Shown: positions 19,344-28,987, counted from the first letter of the stretch. The stretch is DNA of 64,000 bases from Tepidibacter mesophilus (GCF_002724055.1 NZ_BDQY01000007.1:1-64000), one strand, 5' to 3'. Made by a program: numbers and translations. Notes: generated by a model from the sequence alone, not told the origin.

Positions 19344-20324
19344 TTATATAACCTTATAAAGTTCATCACTTTCAGGAGGGTCTATAATTTGACTACTATT
19401 ATCTATTAAAACCTTGCCTTCTTCTATGAATTCACCAATCAAGCTAAACTCTATATTTTCTTTATCAAATCTATCTTTTAGTAAATCAAACTTATCCTTA
19501 TCTATACCAATTATCATAGATCCACTAGATATAAGTCTAAGAGGATTTATATTGTAGTATTCACATATAAGCTTGGTACTTTCATTAATGTATATTTTAT
19601 CACTATGTATTCTACATCCTAAATTATATAAATCACACATCTCCCAAACAGCACCTAAAACTCCACCTTCTGTTACATCATGCATACAACTAACCCCTAC
19701 TTTACCAGCTATGATTCCTTCTTTAACAACACTTATCTTATCAAGTAAAGTTTTGCCTTGTGCAATAATAGAATCTTTAAATACATGCTTTAATTCATCC
19801 TCTTTTTCAAAACATATGATTCCAGTTCCTTCAATCCCAGCCCCCTTTGTTAAAACTATAAAATCTCCAACTTTAGGCTTATTTTTGTTTATAAGTTCGC
19901 TTTTCATTTGTTTTCCAATACCAGTTGATGATATAACTATCCTATTAACAGCATCAGTTATTTCCGTATGACCCCCTATTATATCTACATTTAATTTATC
20001 TGCTTCACTAGATGCATCAATCATTATATTCTTTATATCTTCCTCTGTAGTTCCAACTGGAGCCATAATAGTAATCATTATTCCTAACGGGCTCACACCA
20101 CTAGATGCTATATCATTACAAGTTATATGAACTGCTAATTTTCCTATTTCCTCACTAGTTCCCGTTATAGGGTCAGTACTCATAACACAAACATAATCTC
20201 CAAAATCTACATAAGCACAATCCTCGCCAACATTTGCAGTTACAAGTATTTCTTCTCTTTTATTATTTAAAGTAGAGAAAATCAACTCTTTTAACTGATC
20301 CGTACTCAGCTTCCCAACCTTCAT
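19344..20324 (-). CDS. AIR synthase-related (HypE/PurM-fold) protein
   Basis: 326 aa protein of the PurM superfamily, which binds ATP at a dimer interface. The N-terminal half shows NVGEDCAYVDFGDYVCVMSTDPITG and a HITCNDIASSGVSPLGIMIT segment; the C-terminal half has SCMHDVTEGGVLGAVWE and SGSMIIGI. The overall pattern is close to HypE, but the C-terminal Cys motif PRIC used by HypE to carry the CN ligand is absent (the end is DELYKVI), so it is not a hydrogenase maturation HypE. Exact reaction unknown; no hydrogenase genes are near. AGGGGG precedes the ATG. Confidence 0.85.
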   Translation of the reverse strand: MKVGKLSTDQLKELIFSTLNNKREEILVTANVGEDCAYVDFGDYVCVMSTDPITGTSEEIGKLAVHITCNDIASSGVSPLGIMITIMAPVGTTEEDIKNIMIDASSEADKLNVDIIGGHTEITDAVNRIVISSTGIGKQMKSELINKNKPKVGDFIVLTKGAGIEGTGIICFEKEDELKHVFKDSIIAQGKTLLDKISVVKEGIIAGKVGVSCMHDVTEGGVLGAVWEMCDLYNLGCRIHSDKIYINESTKLICEYYNINPLRLISSGSMIIGIDKDKFDLLKDRFDKENIEFSLIGEFIEEGKVLIDNSSQIIDPPESDELYKVI

Positions 20325-20471
20325 AACTTAACCCCCTAAAATACAAATTATATAATCATTATATCAAAAAATTTGTATGAAGAAGTCTTTATTTGAAGAT
20401 TTTAGAATTAGAATTTTTTAGGTAATTTATAAGTTTAACTATTTAAATTAAAGATTAGATTCATTTAAATG

Positions 20472-21773
20472 TCATCTAATTGGTATATCAACAACCTCAT
20501 CCACTGTTTTTTTATATTTTATTCTTTCGATTTTTAATTCTAATTTTTCTCCTGTACCTATAAATCTTAGAGTTCTAGTATAAGTTCCATTTCCTTTTTC
20601 TTTATCCTTATTAGAAATAGTATTTTGAAGTTCTACTTTCCTACCATCTATAATAAGAAAAATTTTTGAAAGAACTACATGATTCTCTGTTGTAATAGTT
20701 ACAAAAGTCTCTGTATCACTTTCATAAACCTTGTTTATTACAATATCTTGATTCTGAATATTAACAGTTTTAATATTTTGCCCCATAACAATATCAACTA
20801 TTTTATCTTCATCATAATCTGCTGTTAAAGCTATGACCTTCATTTTAAGATTGTCTAAATTTTCTGGTAATGGTTCAAATTTATAATCAAATTTTATACC
20901 ATCAAAGTTCGTATTCATACCCTTGCCTTGCCATTGTAACTCTTTACCATTAGCAAGCAGCTCCAATTCTAAACTTTCTGGTCTAATTCGTTTTCCACTT
21001 ACCTGATCCAATGCTAATTGGAAAACATTTCGGATAGTTCCTTTAATAACCGTAGAAGTTTCTGATGCTTGAATTGAATCAAATGTTATTTTCCTATCAT
21101 TTAACTTCACACTTTCATTTATCTTGCTTTTCAAAGTATAGCCCATAGCTTTACTTCTATCTAAAGTAAAAGGAATTTCTCCTCTTTGTGTTTTTCCATC
21201 TTCATTAATAGCAAATTTCCATTTGAACTCTTTCTGAAAAGATTTAGGTGCATCAAAACTTGCTATCCATTTCATTTCTGTTTTTTCATCATTTATAACA
21301 CCTTGGCCTTCATTCTTATGAAGAGTCATCATAGCACTCTCTATTGACATAATTGATTCTATGCAACTTTCATCCACATTGGGTTCAACGGATTTTTCAG
21401 TATAAAATAACAATAATTGATTATCATCTACCATAACTGCATCTAACGTAACAACTCTTCCGTTTTCAAATGTAAATTTTTCGCCAATAGTTTGCCCTTT
21501 TCCTCTTTCATTTAATTCTTTTAATGTACCATTCATAATTGGATCAAATCCAGTAATTTTCTTGCTAAAGTAAGCCAGTGTATCAAAATTATAGCCTATT
21601 AGTGCTATTAATATTAATATAGATGCAACCTTAACTATCCATTTATTATCATAATTACTTTTCTGGTGCTGATTTTCTAAAGCTCCTCTTAATCGATTTT
21701 CTAACTCATCTGGTACTACTAAGTTTTCTATTTTCTCTTTATTATTTTTCAACAATTCTTCTATTTCTCTCAT
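20472..21773 (-). CDS. Anti-sigma factor-like membrane protein, DUF4179
   Basis: 433 aa single-pass membrane protein. Residues 1-45 form a cytoplasmic sigma-binding tail, one helix follows (about 46-64, VKVASILILIALIGYNF), and the rest is an extracytoplasmic beta-rich region matching DUF4179 and a C-terminal DUF5643-like part. The gene starts inside the stop of the upstream sigma gene (ATGA-type 4-base overlap), the standard sigma/anti-sigma coupling. It should hold the sigma factor at the membrane until an envelope signal releases it; the signal is unknown. Confidence 0.85.
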   Translation of the reverse strand: MREIEELLKNNKEKIENLVVPDELENRLRGALENQHQKSNYDNKWIVKVASILILIALIGYNFDTLAYFSKKITGFDPIMNGTLKELNERGKGQTIGEKFTFENGRVVTLDAVMVDDNQLLLFYTEKSVEPNVDESCIESIMSIESAMMTLHKNEGQGVINDEKTEMKWIASFDAPKSFQKEFKWKFAINEDGKTQRGEIPFTLDRSKAMGYTLKSKINESVKLNDRKITFDSIQASETSTVIKGTIRNVFQLALDQVSGKRIRPESLELELLANGKELQWQGKGMNTNFDGIKFDYKFEPLPENLDNLKMKVIALTADYDEDKIVDIVMGQNIKTVNIQNQDIVINKVYESDTETFVTITTENHVVLSKIFLIIDGRKVELQNTISNKDKEKGNGTYTRTLRFIGTGEKLELKIERIKYKKTVDEVVDIPIR

Positions 21774-22288
21774 AAGTTTTCACCTCCTAAACTTACTTTT
21801 AATTTCTTAAGTCCATTAGATATGCGGGATTTTACTGTTCCCATTGGTACTTTTAAAACCTGTGCTATAGTTTTATAGTCCATATCCAAGTAATAACGAA
21901 GTTCAATTGCTTCTCTATGTTTTTCATTGAGTTTTGACAAATGTTCTTCAAGTATAATTCCTGTATCTTTATTATTAAAATTTTCTTCATAAGCTTCTTC
22001 CTTTGTATTTTCCGATAAAACTACTTTTCTATTTTTTCTTAAAAGATTCTTACAACAATTAACTAAAATTTTCTTACTCCAACTATAAAAAGCTCTTTCT
22101 TTTTTCAATTTATTTATATTTTGATACAAAACTACAATCATATCTTCCATAGCATCCATAGTATCTTCACTATTTTTCATATATACGTAAGCAAGTTTAT
22201 AGTAATCTTGCTTTTTAGCCATTATAAGCTCGAGTAAAGCATCTTTATCTCCTTTTTTTGCTTTTTTTACTAACGATTCTGCATCCAA
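21770..22288 (-). CDS. ECF-type RNA polymerase sigma factor
   Basis: 172 aa sigma-70 family protein with region 2 (about 10-80; LAYVYMKNSEDTMDAMEDMIVVLYQN) and region 4 (about 110-165; LNEKHREAIELRYYLDMDYKTIAQVLKVPMGTVKSRI). The helix-turn-helix is at VPMGTVKSRISNGLKKLK. It is cotranscribed with the DUF4179 anti-sigma gene. ECF pairs of this type usually activate their own promoter; I could not identify that promoter with confidence in the 290-base upstream gap. Confidence 0.92.
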   Translation of the reverse strand: MDAESLVKKAKKGDKDALLELIMAKKQDYYKLAYVYMKNSEDTMDAMEDMIVVLYQNINKLKKERAFYSWSKKILVNCCKNLLRKNRKVVLSENTKEEAYEENFNNKDTGIILEEHLSKLNEKHREAIELRYYLDMDYKTIAQVLKVPMGTVKSRISNGLKKLKVSLGGENL

Positions 22289-22489
22289 ATTATCACCACC
22301 ATTCCTCAGTTCACAGTCTATAATAAATTACATATATAAGAGTATTATAATCCTTAAAAGGTTCATTTTTTTATTAAACAATCCATATAACTTCAATATC
22401 GTCAATTTCATGATAAAGTTATTGCTTTTAAAACTATCTATACAATATTAGTGAATGCTTTTAGATAGTTTTTGATAATTCACAGACAC

Positions 22490-22525
22490 AAAAATAACCT
22501 AGATTTTGCTTGTAGAAAATCTAGG
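22490..22525 (-). terminator. Terminator of the 197-residue orphan gene
   Basis: Stem CCTAGATTTT / AAAATCTAGG with an 8-base loop, followed on the minus strand by TTATTTTT. It lies about 55 bases downstream of the orphan gene stop. A second, weaker inverted repeat (AACTATCTA / TAGATAGTT) lies at about 22430-22471. The rest of the gap up to 22581 holds nothing I recognise. Confidence 0.75.
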
Positions 22526-22581
22526 TAGTTACTTTTCAGTTAACTTTAATACTACTATCTCAGATTTTAGCCTTATACACC

Positions 22582-23172
22582 TTATAATGTAAAATAATTT
22601 CTGAACTCATCAAGAGAAAATGCATTATGATCCGAATAAATCTTTAGAATTTCTATATCCTCTTTAGGTATATGATTAGATATCAATATCTCTGCATCAT
22701 AACCTTCACTCAAATCTTTTCTAACCTTTAAATTATCTTTAAAACTCAAAGATGTTTCCCAGTATTTTATAATAATTTCTTTACCCTTAGTATCTAAATA
22801 CTTTTTACAAAATTCAAACCCTTCTATCTCTTTTAATGTACATGGTTCGTATATTTCATTTGCTAAATTCTCATTTGCAATCCAACACTTATCTTCATTT
22901 ATTGTTAATGCTAAAAGAGCGCTGTGAGAATGAAAGTAGTGATCTTTTTTAAAGTTAAGACTTGCAAATATAGACTTTTTCCTATTTACCCAACCAGGAA
23001 TTCTATTTATTTTTAAACCTTCTATATAATCATGAAACCCCTTGTATTTACTTATATAAGTTATCTTATCATCAAATGATATCCCATTTTCCATAACATA
23101 TCCTAAATCTTTCAAAGATATAACATGATAAACTCTTTTTGTCTTAGTATAATCATCAAATAAAAACTCCAT
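22582..23172 (-). CDS. Unknown protein, possible ADP-ribosyltransferase-like fold
   Basis: 197 aa soluble protein; no family recognised with certainty. Near the N-terminus KRVYHVISLKDLGYVMENGI resembles the first strand of DarT/RNA 2'-phosphotransferase-type folds (a YHxT-like strand followed by a helix and a glycine). Near the C-terminus YDAEILISNHIPKEDIEILKI resembles the strand that carries their catalytic Glu (xEhLh, then hIPxxxI). The middle has the aromatic segment KKDHYFHSHSALLALTI. The start at 23172 has AAAGGAGGATGAT directly upstream. It has its own terminator and lies downstream of neither a macrodomain nor an antitoxin gene. Enzymatic activity is only a hypothesis. Confidence 0.55.
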   Translation of the reverse strand: MEFLFDDYTKTKRVYHVISLKDLGYVMENGISFDDKITYISKYKGFHDYIEGLKINRIPGWVNRKKSIFASLNFKKDHYFHSHSALLALTINEDKCWIANENLANEIYEPCTLKEIEGFEFCKKYLDTKGKEIIIKYWETSLSFKDNLKVRKDLSEGYDAEILISNHIPKEDIEILKIYSDHNAFSLDEFRNYFTL

Positions 23173-23196
23173 ATCATCCTCCTTTGATTTTCTTGC

Positions 23197-23233
23197 AAAA
23201 AAATAAGAGAACATTCCTGTTCTCTTATTTTTT
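23197..23233 (-). terminator. Terminator of the opp operon
   Basis: Stem AATAAGAGAACA / TGTTCTCTTATT with a TTCC-type loop and flanking A/T runs, immediately after oppA. Confidence 0.9.
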
Positions 23234-23239
23234 ACTAAA

Positions 23240-24856
23240 TTATTGTTCTATATACGCATTATCAAAGAATACTTGACCTAAAGGAGATACTTTAACACCT
23301 TTTATATTTTCTCTTAATAATTCTGGATTAGTGTAGTAGTAAATTGGAATTACTATATTGTTATCCATAATCATATCTTCTGCTTGGTGAAGCATTTCAT
23401 TTCTCTTCTCTAAGTCCCCAGTCTTTTTAATATCAGTTATAAGCTTATCAAACTCAGGGTTCTTCCATTGTGGATGGTTGTTTCCACTTGTAGATATAAA
23501 CATATCTAGGAATGTCATAGGATCTGTATAGTCTCCTGTCCATCCATCTCTAGCTATTTGGAAGTTTCCTTGAGTTCTAGTTTCTTGGAATACCTTCCAC
23601 TCTTGATTTTGAATATTAACGTCTATATTTAAGTTCTTTTTCCACATTTCTTGAACAGCTTCAGCTATTGACTTATGAGCTTCTAAAGTATTATAGTATA
23701 CAGTAGTTTCTGGGAATCCTTCTCCATTTGGATATCCAGCTTCAGCCAATAGTTTTTGAGCTTCTTCAACATTAGCTTTTGCTTTTATACCGTAATCTTT
23801 AGTTCCTTCTGTAAAGTCTTTTCCATCAGGAGCTATTATTCCTTCTGGTACAAATGTATCAGCAGGCTTTTGTCCAGCCTTAACAACAACTGTAGTTATA
23901 AGATCTCTATCTATAGCTAATGATAATGCCTTTCTAACCTTAGGGTTATCAGTAGGCTCTTTTGTTACATTAAGTGAATAATAGTATACAGCAAGGTTTG
24001 GATGTATAATAAAATTTGGATCCTTACTTTCTCTAAGCTGTGGTATTTGAGCTTCTGATACTGCATCAGTGCCATCTATTTCTCCTGATTGGAATGCTTG
24101 GAAAGCTGTTGTTTCTTCAGTTATCATAGTATATTCAACACCATCAAGCTTTACTCTATCTTTATCATAGTAAGTATCATTTTTAACTATTTCTATTACG
24201 TCTCCTCTTTGCCATTTAGTCATCTTAAATGGTCCATTAAAAGGTACGTTTTCTGGAGTTATAGGCCATGCTTCTGGATTTTTCTCAACTATATCTTTTC
24301 TAACTGGGAAGTAAGTTGGAAAAGCTGTTAATTCTAAGAAATATGGAGTTGGAGCTATAAGTGTAACCTCTAAAGTTTTGTCATCTAGAGCTTTAACAGC
24401 TACATCATCCATACTAGCTTCATTTGCATTAAATTCATTACCATTTTTAAGGTAGTATAATTGGTATGCATACTCAGCTGCAGTCTTTGGATCTAAAGCT
24501 CTTTTCCAAGCATACTCGAAATCTTGAGCTTTTACTGGTTCTCCATCAGACCACTTAGCATCTCTTAATTTAAAAGTATAAGTTAATTTATCCTCAGATA
24601 ATTTATATGATTCTGCCATACCTGGTATAGCCTTATCATTTTCATCAAGTCTCATAAGTCCTTCATAACAGTTTGCTAGAACACCTGATGATTGAACCCC
24701 TGAATTTAAAGCGGGATCTAACGTTTTAGGATCTGCTCCTATATTGTATTTTACTATGTTCTTTACTTCACCAGCCTGCTCATTTCCTCCGCCACATCCG
24801 GCTAAGGTCCCTAATGCCAATACAAGCATCATCATAAATGATAAAACTTTTTTCAA
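23240..24856 (-). CDS. oppA: Oligopeptide ABC transporter substrate-binding lipoprotein OppA
   Basis: 538 aa lipoprotein that captures peptides outside the membrane. Signal peptide with lipobox LAGC (Cys21); SBP family 5 domain with YNIGADPKTLDPALNSGVQSS at the start of the mature part and the family motif AESYKLSEDKLTYTFKLRDAKWSDGEPVKAQDFEYAWKRAL pattern (about 83-123). The start is TTG with GGGAGGG upstream. It is the last gene of the set, separated from oppF by about 250 bases that hold a dispersed repeat, so it may be transcribed from its own promoter as well as by read-through. Confidence 0.93.
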   Translation of the reverse strand: MKKVLSFMMMLVLALGTLAGCGGGNEQAGEVKNIVKYNIGADPKTLDPALNSGVQSSGVLANCYEGLMRLDENDKAIPGMAESYKLSEDKLTYTFKLRDAKWSDGEPVKAQDFEYAWKRALDPKTAAEYAYQLYYLKNGNEFNANEASMDDVAVKALDDKTLEVTLIAPTPYFLELTAFPTYFPVRKDIVEKNPEAWPITPENVPFNGPFKMTKWQRGDVIEIVKNDTYYDKDRVKLDGVEYTMITEETTAFQAFQSGEIDGTDAVSEAQIPQLRESKDPNFIIHPNLAVYYYSLNVTKEPTDNPKVRKALSLAIDRDLITTVVVKAGQKPADTFVPEGIIAPDGKDFTEGTKDYGIKAKANVEEAQKLLAEAGYPNGEGFPETTVYYNTLEAHKSIAEAVQEMWKKNLNIDVNIQNQEWKVFQETRTQGNFQIARDGWTGDYTDPMTFLDMFISTSGNNHPQWKNPEFDKLITDIKKTGDLEKRNEMLHQAEDMIMDNNIVIPIYYYTNPELLRENIKGVKVSPLGQVFFDNAYIEQ

Positions 24857-25000
24857 ATGAATCCCTCCCTTTAATATTTTTTATTTATTAAAAATATAGA
24901 ATACATAATTAATATATATTCCATATATTTCAATTAAGTCCTTTTTTATTTTCTTAATTTTCCAAATATTCCTACACTTAAGGAACTATATTTTTTCAAC

Positions 25001-25110
25001 ATGCGACTAACACCGATAAAAGAACTACACTTGCAACTATCTTTAAGCAACGGAGCCCGATAGGGATCGTTGGCGACATGAGTCAGCGCGTTAGCGACTA
25101 GACGAATTTT
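25001..25110 (-). repeat. Dispersed GC-richer repeat, copy A
   Basis: Read on the minus strand it begins AAAATTCG right at the oppF stop codon and contains CATGTCGCCAACG and GGGCTCCGTTGCTTAA, matching copies at 53710 and 62241. CAACG / CGTTG can pair as a hairpin. A frame of 82 codons across it is accidental. Confidence 0.8.
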
Positions 25111-26089
25111 ATTCATGTAAAAGACACGCTGAGCTATGTCCACTTGATACTTCCTTAAGTATAGGTTCAATCTCTGCACATTTTTGCATAGCATATTTGC
25201 ATCTTGTTCTAAATCTACATCCCGATGGAGGATTCATAGGACTCGGAACATCTCCTTCAAGAACTATTCTTTTACTATTTTTTGCTGCATCAGGATCTGG
25301 ATGTGGTATTGAGGAAAGCAGAGCCTTTGTATATGGGTGAGCCGGATTATTGTATAACTCATCACTATCTGCAATCTCAACTAATTTTCCTAAATACATA
25401 ACCCCTATTCTATTAGATATATATTTGACCATCGACAAGTCATGAGCTATAAACAGATATGTAAGTCCAAGTTCATTTTGTAAATCTTCTAGCATATTTA
25501 CAACTTGCGCTTGTATGGATACATCTAGCGCAGATATAGGTTCATCTGCTATTATAAATTCTGGTTCTACAGCTAAAGCTCTAGCTATTCCTATACGTTG
25601 TCTTTGTCCACCTGAAAATTCGTGAGGATATCTTGCAGCATGATCTGGATTAAGACCAACTTTATGTAATAAATGATGTATTCTTTCAAGCTTTTCTTTT
25701 CCACTACACATATTGTGTATATCAAAAGGCTCTCCTATAATATCTCCAACAGTCATACGAGTATTAAGAGAAGCATATGGATCTTGGAATATCATTTGTA
25801 TTTTTTTCCTATATGGCTTTAATTCTTTTTGAGAAAGATTTGCTATATCCCTTCCTCCAAACATTATTTTCCCATCTGTTGGATTATAAAGTCTTATTAT
25901 AGTTCTTCCAGTTGTAGACTTTCCACAACCCGATTCTCCAACAAGACCTAATGTTTCTCCTTTTCTTATATGAAAACTTACATCATCAACAGCCTTTACA
26001 TATTGAGTTTCTCTGTTTATAAATCCCTTTTTTATAGGAAAGTATTTTTTAAGATTCTGTACATCGATTAGTATTTCATTTTTATTCAT
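25109..26089 (-). CDS. oppF: Oligopeptide ABC transporter ATP-binding protein OppF
   Basis: 326 aa cytoplasmic ATPase subunit. Walker A GESGCGKST near 52-60, signature FSGGQRQRIGIARAL, Walker B FIIADEPISALD and the C-terminal oligopeptide/dipeptide extension with the cysteine cluster GCRFRTRCKYAMQKC, which in this family can bind an iron-sulfur cluster. Its ribosome site (AAGGAGGG) is within the last codons of oppD, two bases separating stop and start. The stop codon touches the dispersed repeat. Confidence 0.95.
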   Translation of the reverse strand: MNKNEILIDVQNLKKYFPIKKGFINRETQYVKAVDDVSFHIRKGETLGLVGESGCGKSTTGRTIIRLYNPTDGKIMFGGRDIANLSQKELKPYRKKIQMIFQDPYASLNTRMTVGDIIGEPFDIHNMCSGKEKLERIHHLLHKVGLNPDHAARYPHEFSGGQRQRIGIARALAVEPEFIIADEPISALDVSIQAQVVNMLEDLQNELGLTYLFIAHDLSMVKYISNRIGVMYLGKLVEIADSDELYNNPAHPYTKALLSSIPHPDPDAAKNSKRIVLEGDVPSPMNPPSGCRFRTRCKYAMQKCAEIEPILKEVSSGHSSACLLHE

Positions 26090-26091
26090 AT

Positions 26092-27114
26092 TTATTTACC
26101 CTCCTTTAGGTTTTTATTTATACTATCTACCTTAGGAGCATCTTTATGAAGTAGCCAGCACATAGATCTGTGGCCTTCTTTTAAATAAGTGTATTCAGGC
26201 ATTTTATCTATACATATTTTCATAGCATATTCACATCTAGCTGCGAACGGACATCCTTTAGGAGGCTTTAATAAGTCTGGAGGCGACCCAGGTATTGGAA
26301 TTAATCTTTCTTTATCTTCTTTATCAGCAAGCTTTGGTATGGATTTTAAAAGTCCAAGTGTATATGGATGCTTAGGATTGTAAAATATATCTTCAGATCT
26401 ACCCTCTTCTAGTATTACTCCTCCATACATAACTATTATTCTTGAACATACATCTGCAACTACACCAAGATCGTGTGTTATAAGTATTATAGATGTGTCA
26501 AGTTTATTTTTTAAATCTTTCATAAGTTCAAGTATTTGTGCTTGAATAGTAACATCAAGAGCAGTTGTCGGTTCATCCGCTATAAGAAGTTGAGGTTCAC
26601 AAGAAAGTGCCATGGCGATCATTGCTCTTTGTCTCATACCTCCTGAAAATTCATGTGGATACTGATCTATTCTTTTTTCAGGACTAGGTATACCTACAAG
26701 ATTTAACATCTCTATAGCTTTATTTCTAGCATCAGATTTAGATATTTTTTGATGCTTAACTATCGCTTCAATTATTTGATTTCCAACAGTATAAACAGGA
26801 TTTAAAGAAGTCATAGGATCTTGAAATATCATAGCTATGTCATTTCCCCTTATAGCTTGCATTTCTTTGTCAGTTTTTTTTATTAAATTTTCACCATTAA
26901 AAATTATATCTCCACCTATTATTTTCCCTGGATTTTGAAGAAGTCTCATAATTGACATAGATGTTACTGACTTACCACTACCAGACTCCCCAACTATTCC
27001 CAATGCTTCTCCTTTATCCAAATGAAAACTTACCCCTCTTATAGCCTTTACTTCTCCTACATGAGTAAAAAAGGAAGTTCTCAGTTCTTTTAGTTCAAGT
27101 AAATGCTCTTTCAT
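26092..27114 (-). CDS. oppD: Oligopeptide ABC transporter ATP-binding protein OppD
   Basis: 340 aa ATPase partner of OppF. Walker A GESGSGKSV, signature FSGGMRQRAMIAMAL, Walker B LLIADEPTTALD, switch His in LITHDLGVVAD, and the C-terminal PPKGCPFAARCEYAMKIC cluster. AAAGGAGGG precedes the ATG, which lies 14 bases after oppC. Together with OppF it powers peptide uptake through OppBC. Confidence 0.95.
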   Translation of the reverse strand: MKEHLLELKELRTSFFTHVGEVKAIRGVSFHLDKGEALGIVGESGSGKSVTSMSIMRLLQNPGKIIGGDIIFNGENLIKKTDKEMQAIRGNDIAMIFQDPMTSLNPVYTVGNQIIEAIVKHQKISKSDARNKAIEMLNLVGIPSPEKRIDQYPHEFSGGMRQRAMIAMALSCEPQLLIADEPTTALDVTIQAQILELMKDLKNKLDTSIILITHDLGVVADVCSRIIVMYGGVILEEGRSEDIFYNPKHPYTLGLLKSIPKLADKEDKERLIPIPGSPPDLLKPPKGCPFAARCEYAMKICIDKMPEYTYLKEGHRSMCWLLHKDAPKVDSINKNLKEGK

Positions 27115-27128
27115 TTTTTTCCCTCCTT

Positions 27129-28052
27129 TTATTTACGCATACGCGGATCTAGTGCATCTCTTAATCCATCCCCTAAGAAATTAAATCCTAACATAGTAAC
27201 TGATATAGCAATTGATGGGAAGAATAACTGATATGGATATATACTTAAAGTTGCTAATGCATCATTCGCAAGTACTCCCCAAGATGCCATAGGTGCTGAA
27301 ACACCAAGACCAATAAACGATAAGAATGCTTCAGTAAATATTGCACTCGGTATTGACATTGTCATAGTTATTATTATAGGTCCCATAGCGTTAGGTATTA
27401 AGTGCATAATAAGTATCCTAAAATCATTAGCTCCAAGTGTTTTTGCTGCTAGTACATATTCTTGTTCTTTTAATGAAAGTATTTGCCCTCTAACTATTCT
27501 TGCCATATTAATCCAATAAACGGATCCTATAGCAACTAGTATAGCTTTAAGTCCCGTTCCCATAACCACCATAAGAAGTATAACGTATAATGTAAGAGGA
27601 ATAGTGTATAATATATCTACTATTCTCATCATTATATTATCTATCCTACCTCCAAAATATCCAGCAATACCACCGTAAAGCACCCCTATTACAAGATTTA
27701 TTATAGATGCTACAATTCCTACCGTTAAAGAAATTCTAGCTCCATATAATACCCTAACATATAAATCTCTACCATGAGAGTCTGTACCGAACCAATGGTC
27801 TGCATTTGGAACTTGGTTTGCGTTTAATAAATTTTGATCTGAATAAGAATATTTAGCAAACATAGGACCAAATATAGATATTAATACTAAAAATATCAAG
27901 AATACTAAAGATCCCATAGCTACTTTATTATTCTTCAAACGTCTCCATACATCCTGCCAATATGTCATAGAAGGTCTTAATATTTTTTCAGAATCTCTAT
28001 CTTCTTGGCTCAAAGGTTTCCATAAATTTTTATCTATATTAACATGTTCCAT
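27129..28052 (-). CDS. oppC: Oligopeptide ABC transporter permease OppC
   Basis: 307 aa permease with about six helices. The N-terminal OppC_N segment (MTYWQDVWRRLKNNKVAMGSLVFLIFLV) comes first, then GTDSHGRDLYVRVLYGARISL, typical of DppC/OppC, and the EAA coupling loop with ARTLGA-like AAKTLGANDFRILIMHLIPN. The start carries GGGGGGCG and follows oppB by 14 bases. Confidence 0.95.
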   Translation of the reverse strand: MEHVNIDKNLWKPLSQEDRDSEKILRPSMTYWQDVWRRLKNNKVAMGSLVFLIFLVLISIFGPMFAKYSYSDQNLLNANQVPNADHWFGTDSHGRDLYVRVLYGARISLTVGIVASIINLVIGVLYGGIAGYFGGRIDNIMMRIVDILYTIPLTLYVILLMVVMGTGLKAILVAIGSVYWINMARIVRGQILSLKEQEYVLAAKTLGANDFRILIMHLIPNAMGPIIITMTMSIPSAIFTEAFLSFIGLGVSAPMASWGVLANDALATLSIYPYQLFFPSIAISVTMLGFNFLGDGLRDALDPRMRK

Positions 28053-28066
28053 TAATCACGCCCCCC

Positions 28067-28987
28067 TTAGTCATCGTATTTTATTCTAGGATCTATTAAT
28101 CCATAAAGTAAATCTACTATTAGTATCATCCCAACTAAGAATACAGCATAAAAGATTGTAACTCCCATTATAAGAGTGTAGTCTCTATTAGTTATACTCT
28201 CAACAAATGATCTACCGAGTCCAGGTACCGCAAATATTTTTTCTATAACAAAAGACCCTGTTAAAAGTCCTGCTGCAAGAGGTCCTATGTAAGTAACTAT
28301 AGGTATTAAAGCATTTTTAAGCGCATGTTTAAATATTACAATACCCTCACCAAGCCCCTTAGCTCTAGCTGTTCTTATGTAGTCTTGAGATACAACCTCT
28401 AGCATACTAGATCTTGTAAGTCTTGCGATAAATGCAAATGAATATGAAGCCAGTGCAATACTTGGCATTATCATATGTTTCCATGTTCCCCACCTAGCTG
28501 CAGGTAAAATATTAACTTTAACCGCAAATACATATATCATCAATGTAGCTATAACAAAACTCGGTATGGTAACTCCAAGTATAGCAATAAACATAACCCC
28601 ACTATCTACCCAAGTTCCTTGCTTTAATGCTGCTATAACCCCTAGAGGAACTCCTATCAATAATATTATTGCTATAGCAATCACTCCCAATTGGGCTGAA
28701 GCTGGAAATGTTTGAGCTATTATGTGATTTACAGTCTCACCTTTAATTTGATAAGACGGACCTAAGTCTCCCTTTAAAATATTTTTAAGATAACTTGTAT
28801 ACTGTACAAATACAGGTTCATTCAAATGATATTTTTCATTAAGTGCTGCTTCTATTTCTGGAGGTAACTTTTTCTCACCTGTAAAAGGTCCCCCTGGAAT
28901 AGTATGCATAAGTACAAAAGTAATAGTTATGATAAAAAACAAAGTTATTAGCATCGATATTAACCTTTTAACAATATAACGCCCCAC
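28067..28987 (-). CDS. oppB: Oligopeptide ABC transporter permease OppB
   Basis: 306 aa permease with about six helices and first gene of the peptide-import operon. Family motifs are RLISMLITLFFIITITFVLMH at helix 1, the segment GDLGPSY, the EAA loop (YIRTARAKGLGEGIVIFKHALKNALIPI) and the C-terminal ENIFAVPGLG-like EKIFAVPGLGRSFVESI. The start is GTG with GAAGGAGTG upstream. Confidence 0.95.
   Translation of the reverse strand: MGRYIVKRLISMLITLFFIITITFVLMHTIPGGPFTGEKKLPPEIEAALNEKYHLNEPVFVQYTSYLKNILKGDLGPSYQIKGETVNHIIAQTFPASAQLGVIAIAIILLIGVPLGVIAALKQGTWVDSGVMFIAILGVTIPSFVIATLMIYVFAVKVNILPAARWGTWKHMIMPSIALASYSFAFIARLTRSSMLEVVSQDYIRTARAKGLGEGIVIFKHALKNALIPIVTYIGPLAAGLLTGSFVIEKIFAVPGLGRSFVESITNRDYTLIMGVTIFYAVFLVGMILIVDLLYGLIDPRIKYDD

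Noticed and set aside
19344-20324. Hydrogenase maturation protein HypE
   Set aside because: The PurM-type fold is present, but the C-terminal cysteine motif essential for HypE is missing and no hyp or hydrogenase gene is near.
24946-25194. Open frame of 82 codons on the minus strand between oppA and oppF
   Set aside because: It runs through the dispersed repeat and the end of oppF in another frame, has no ribosome site and no protein-like pattern.
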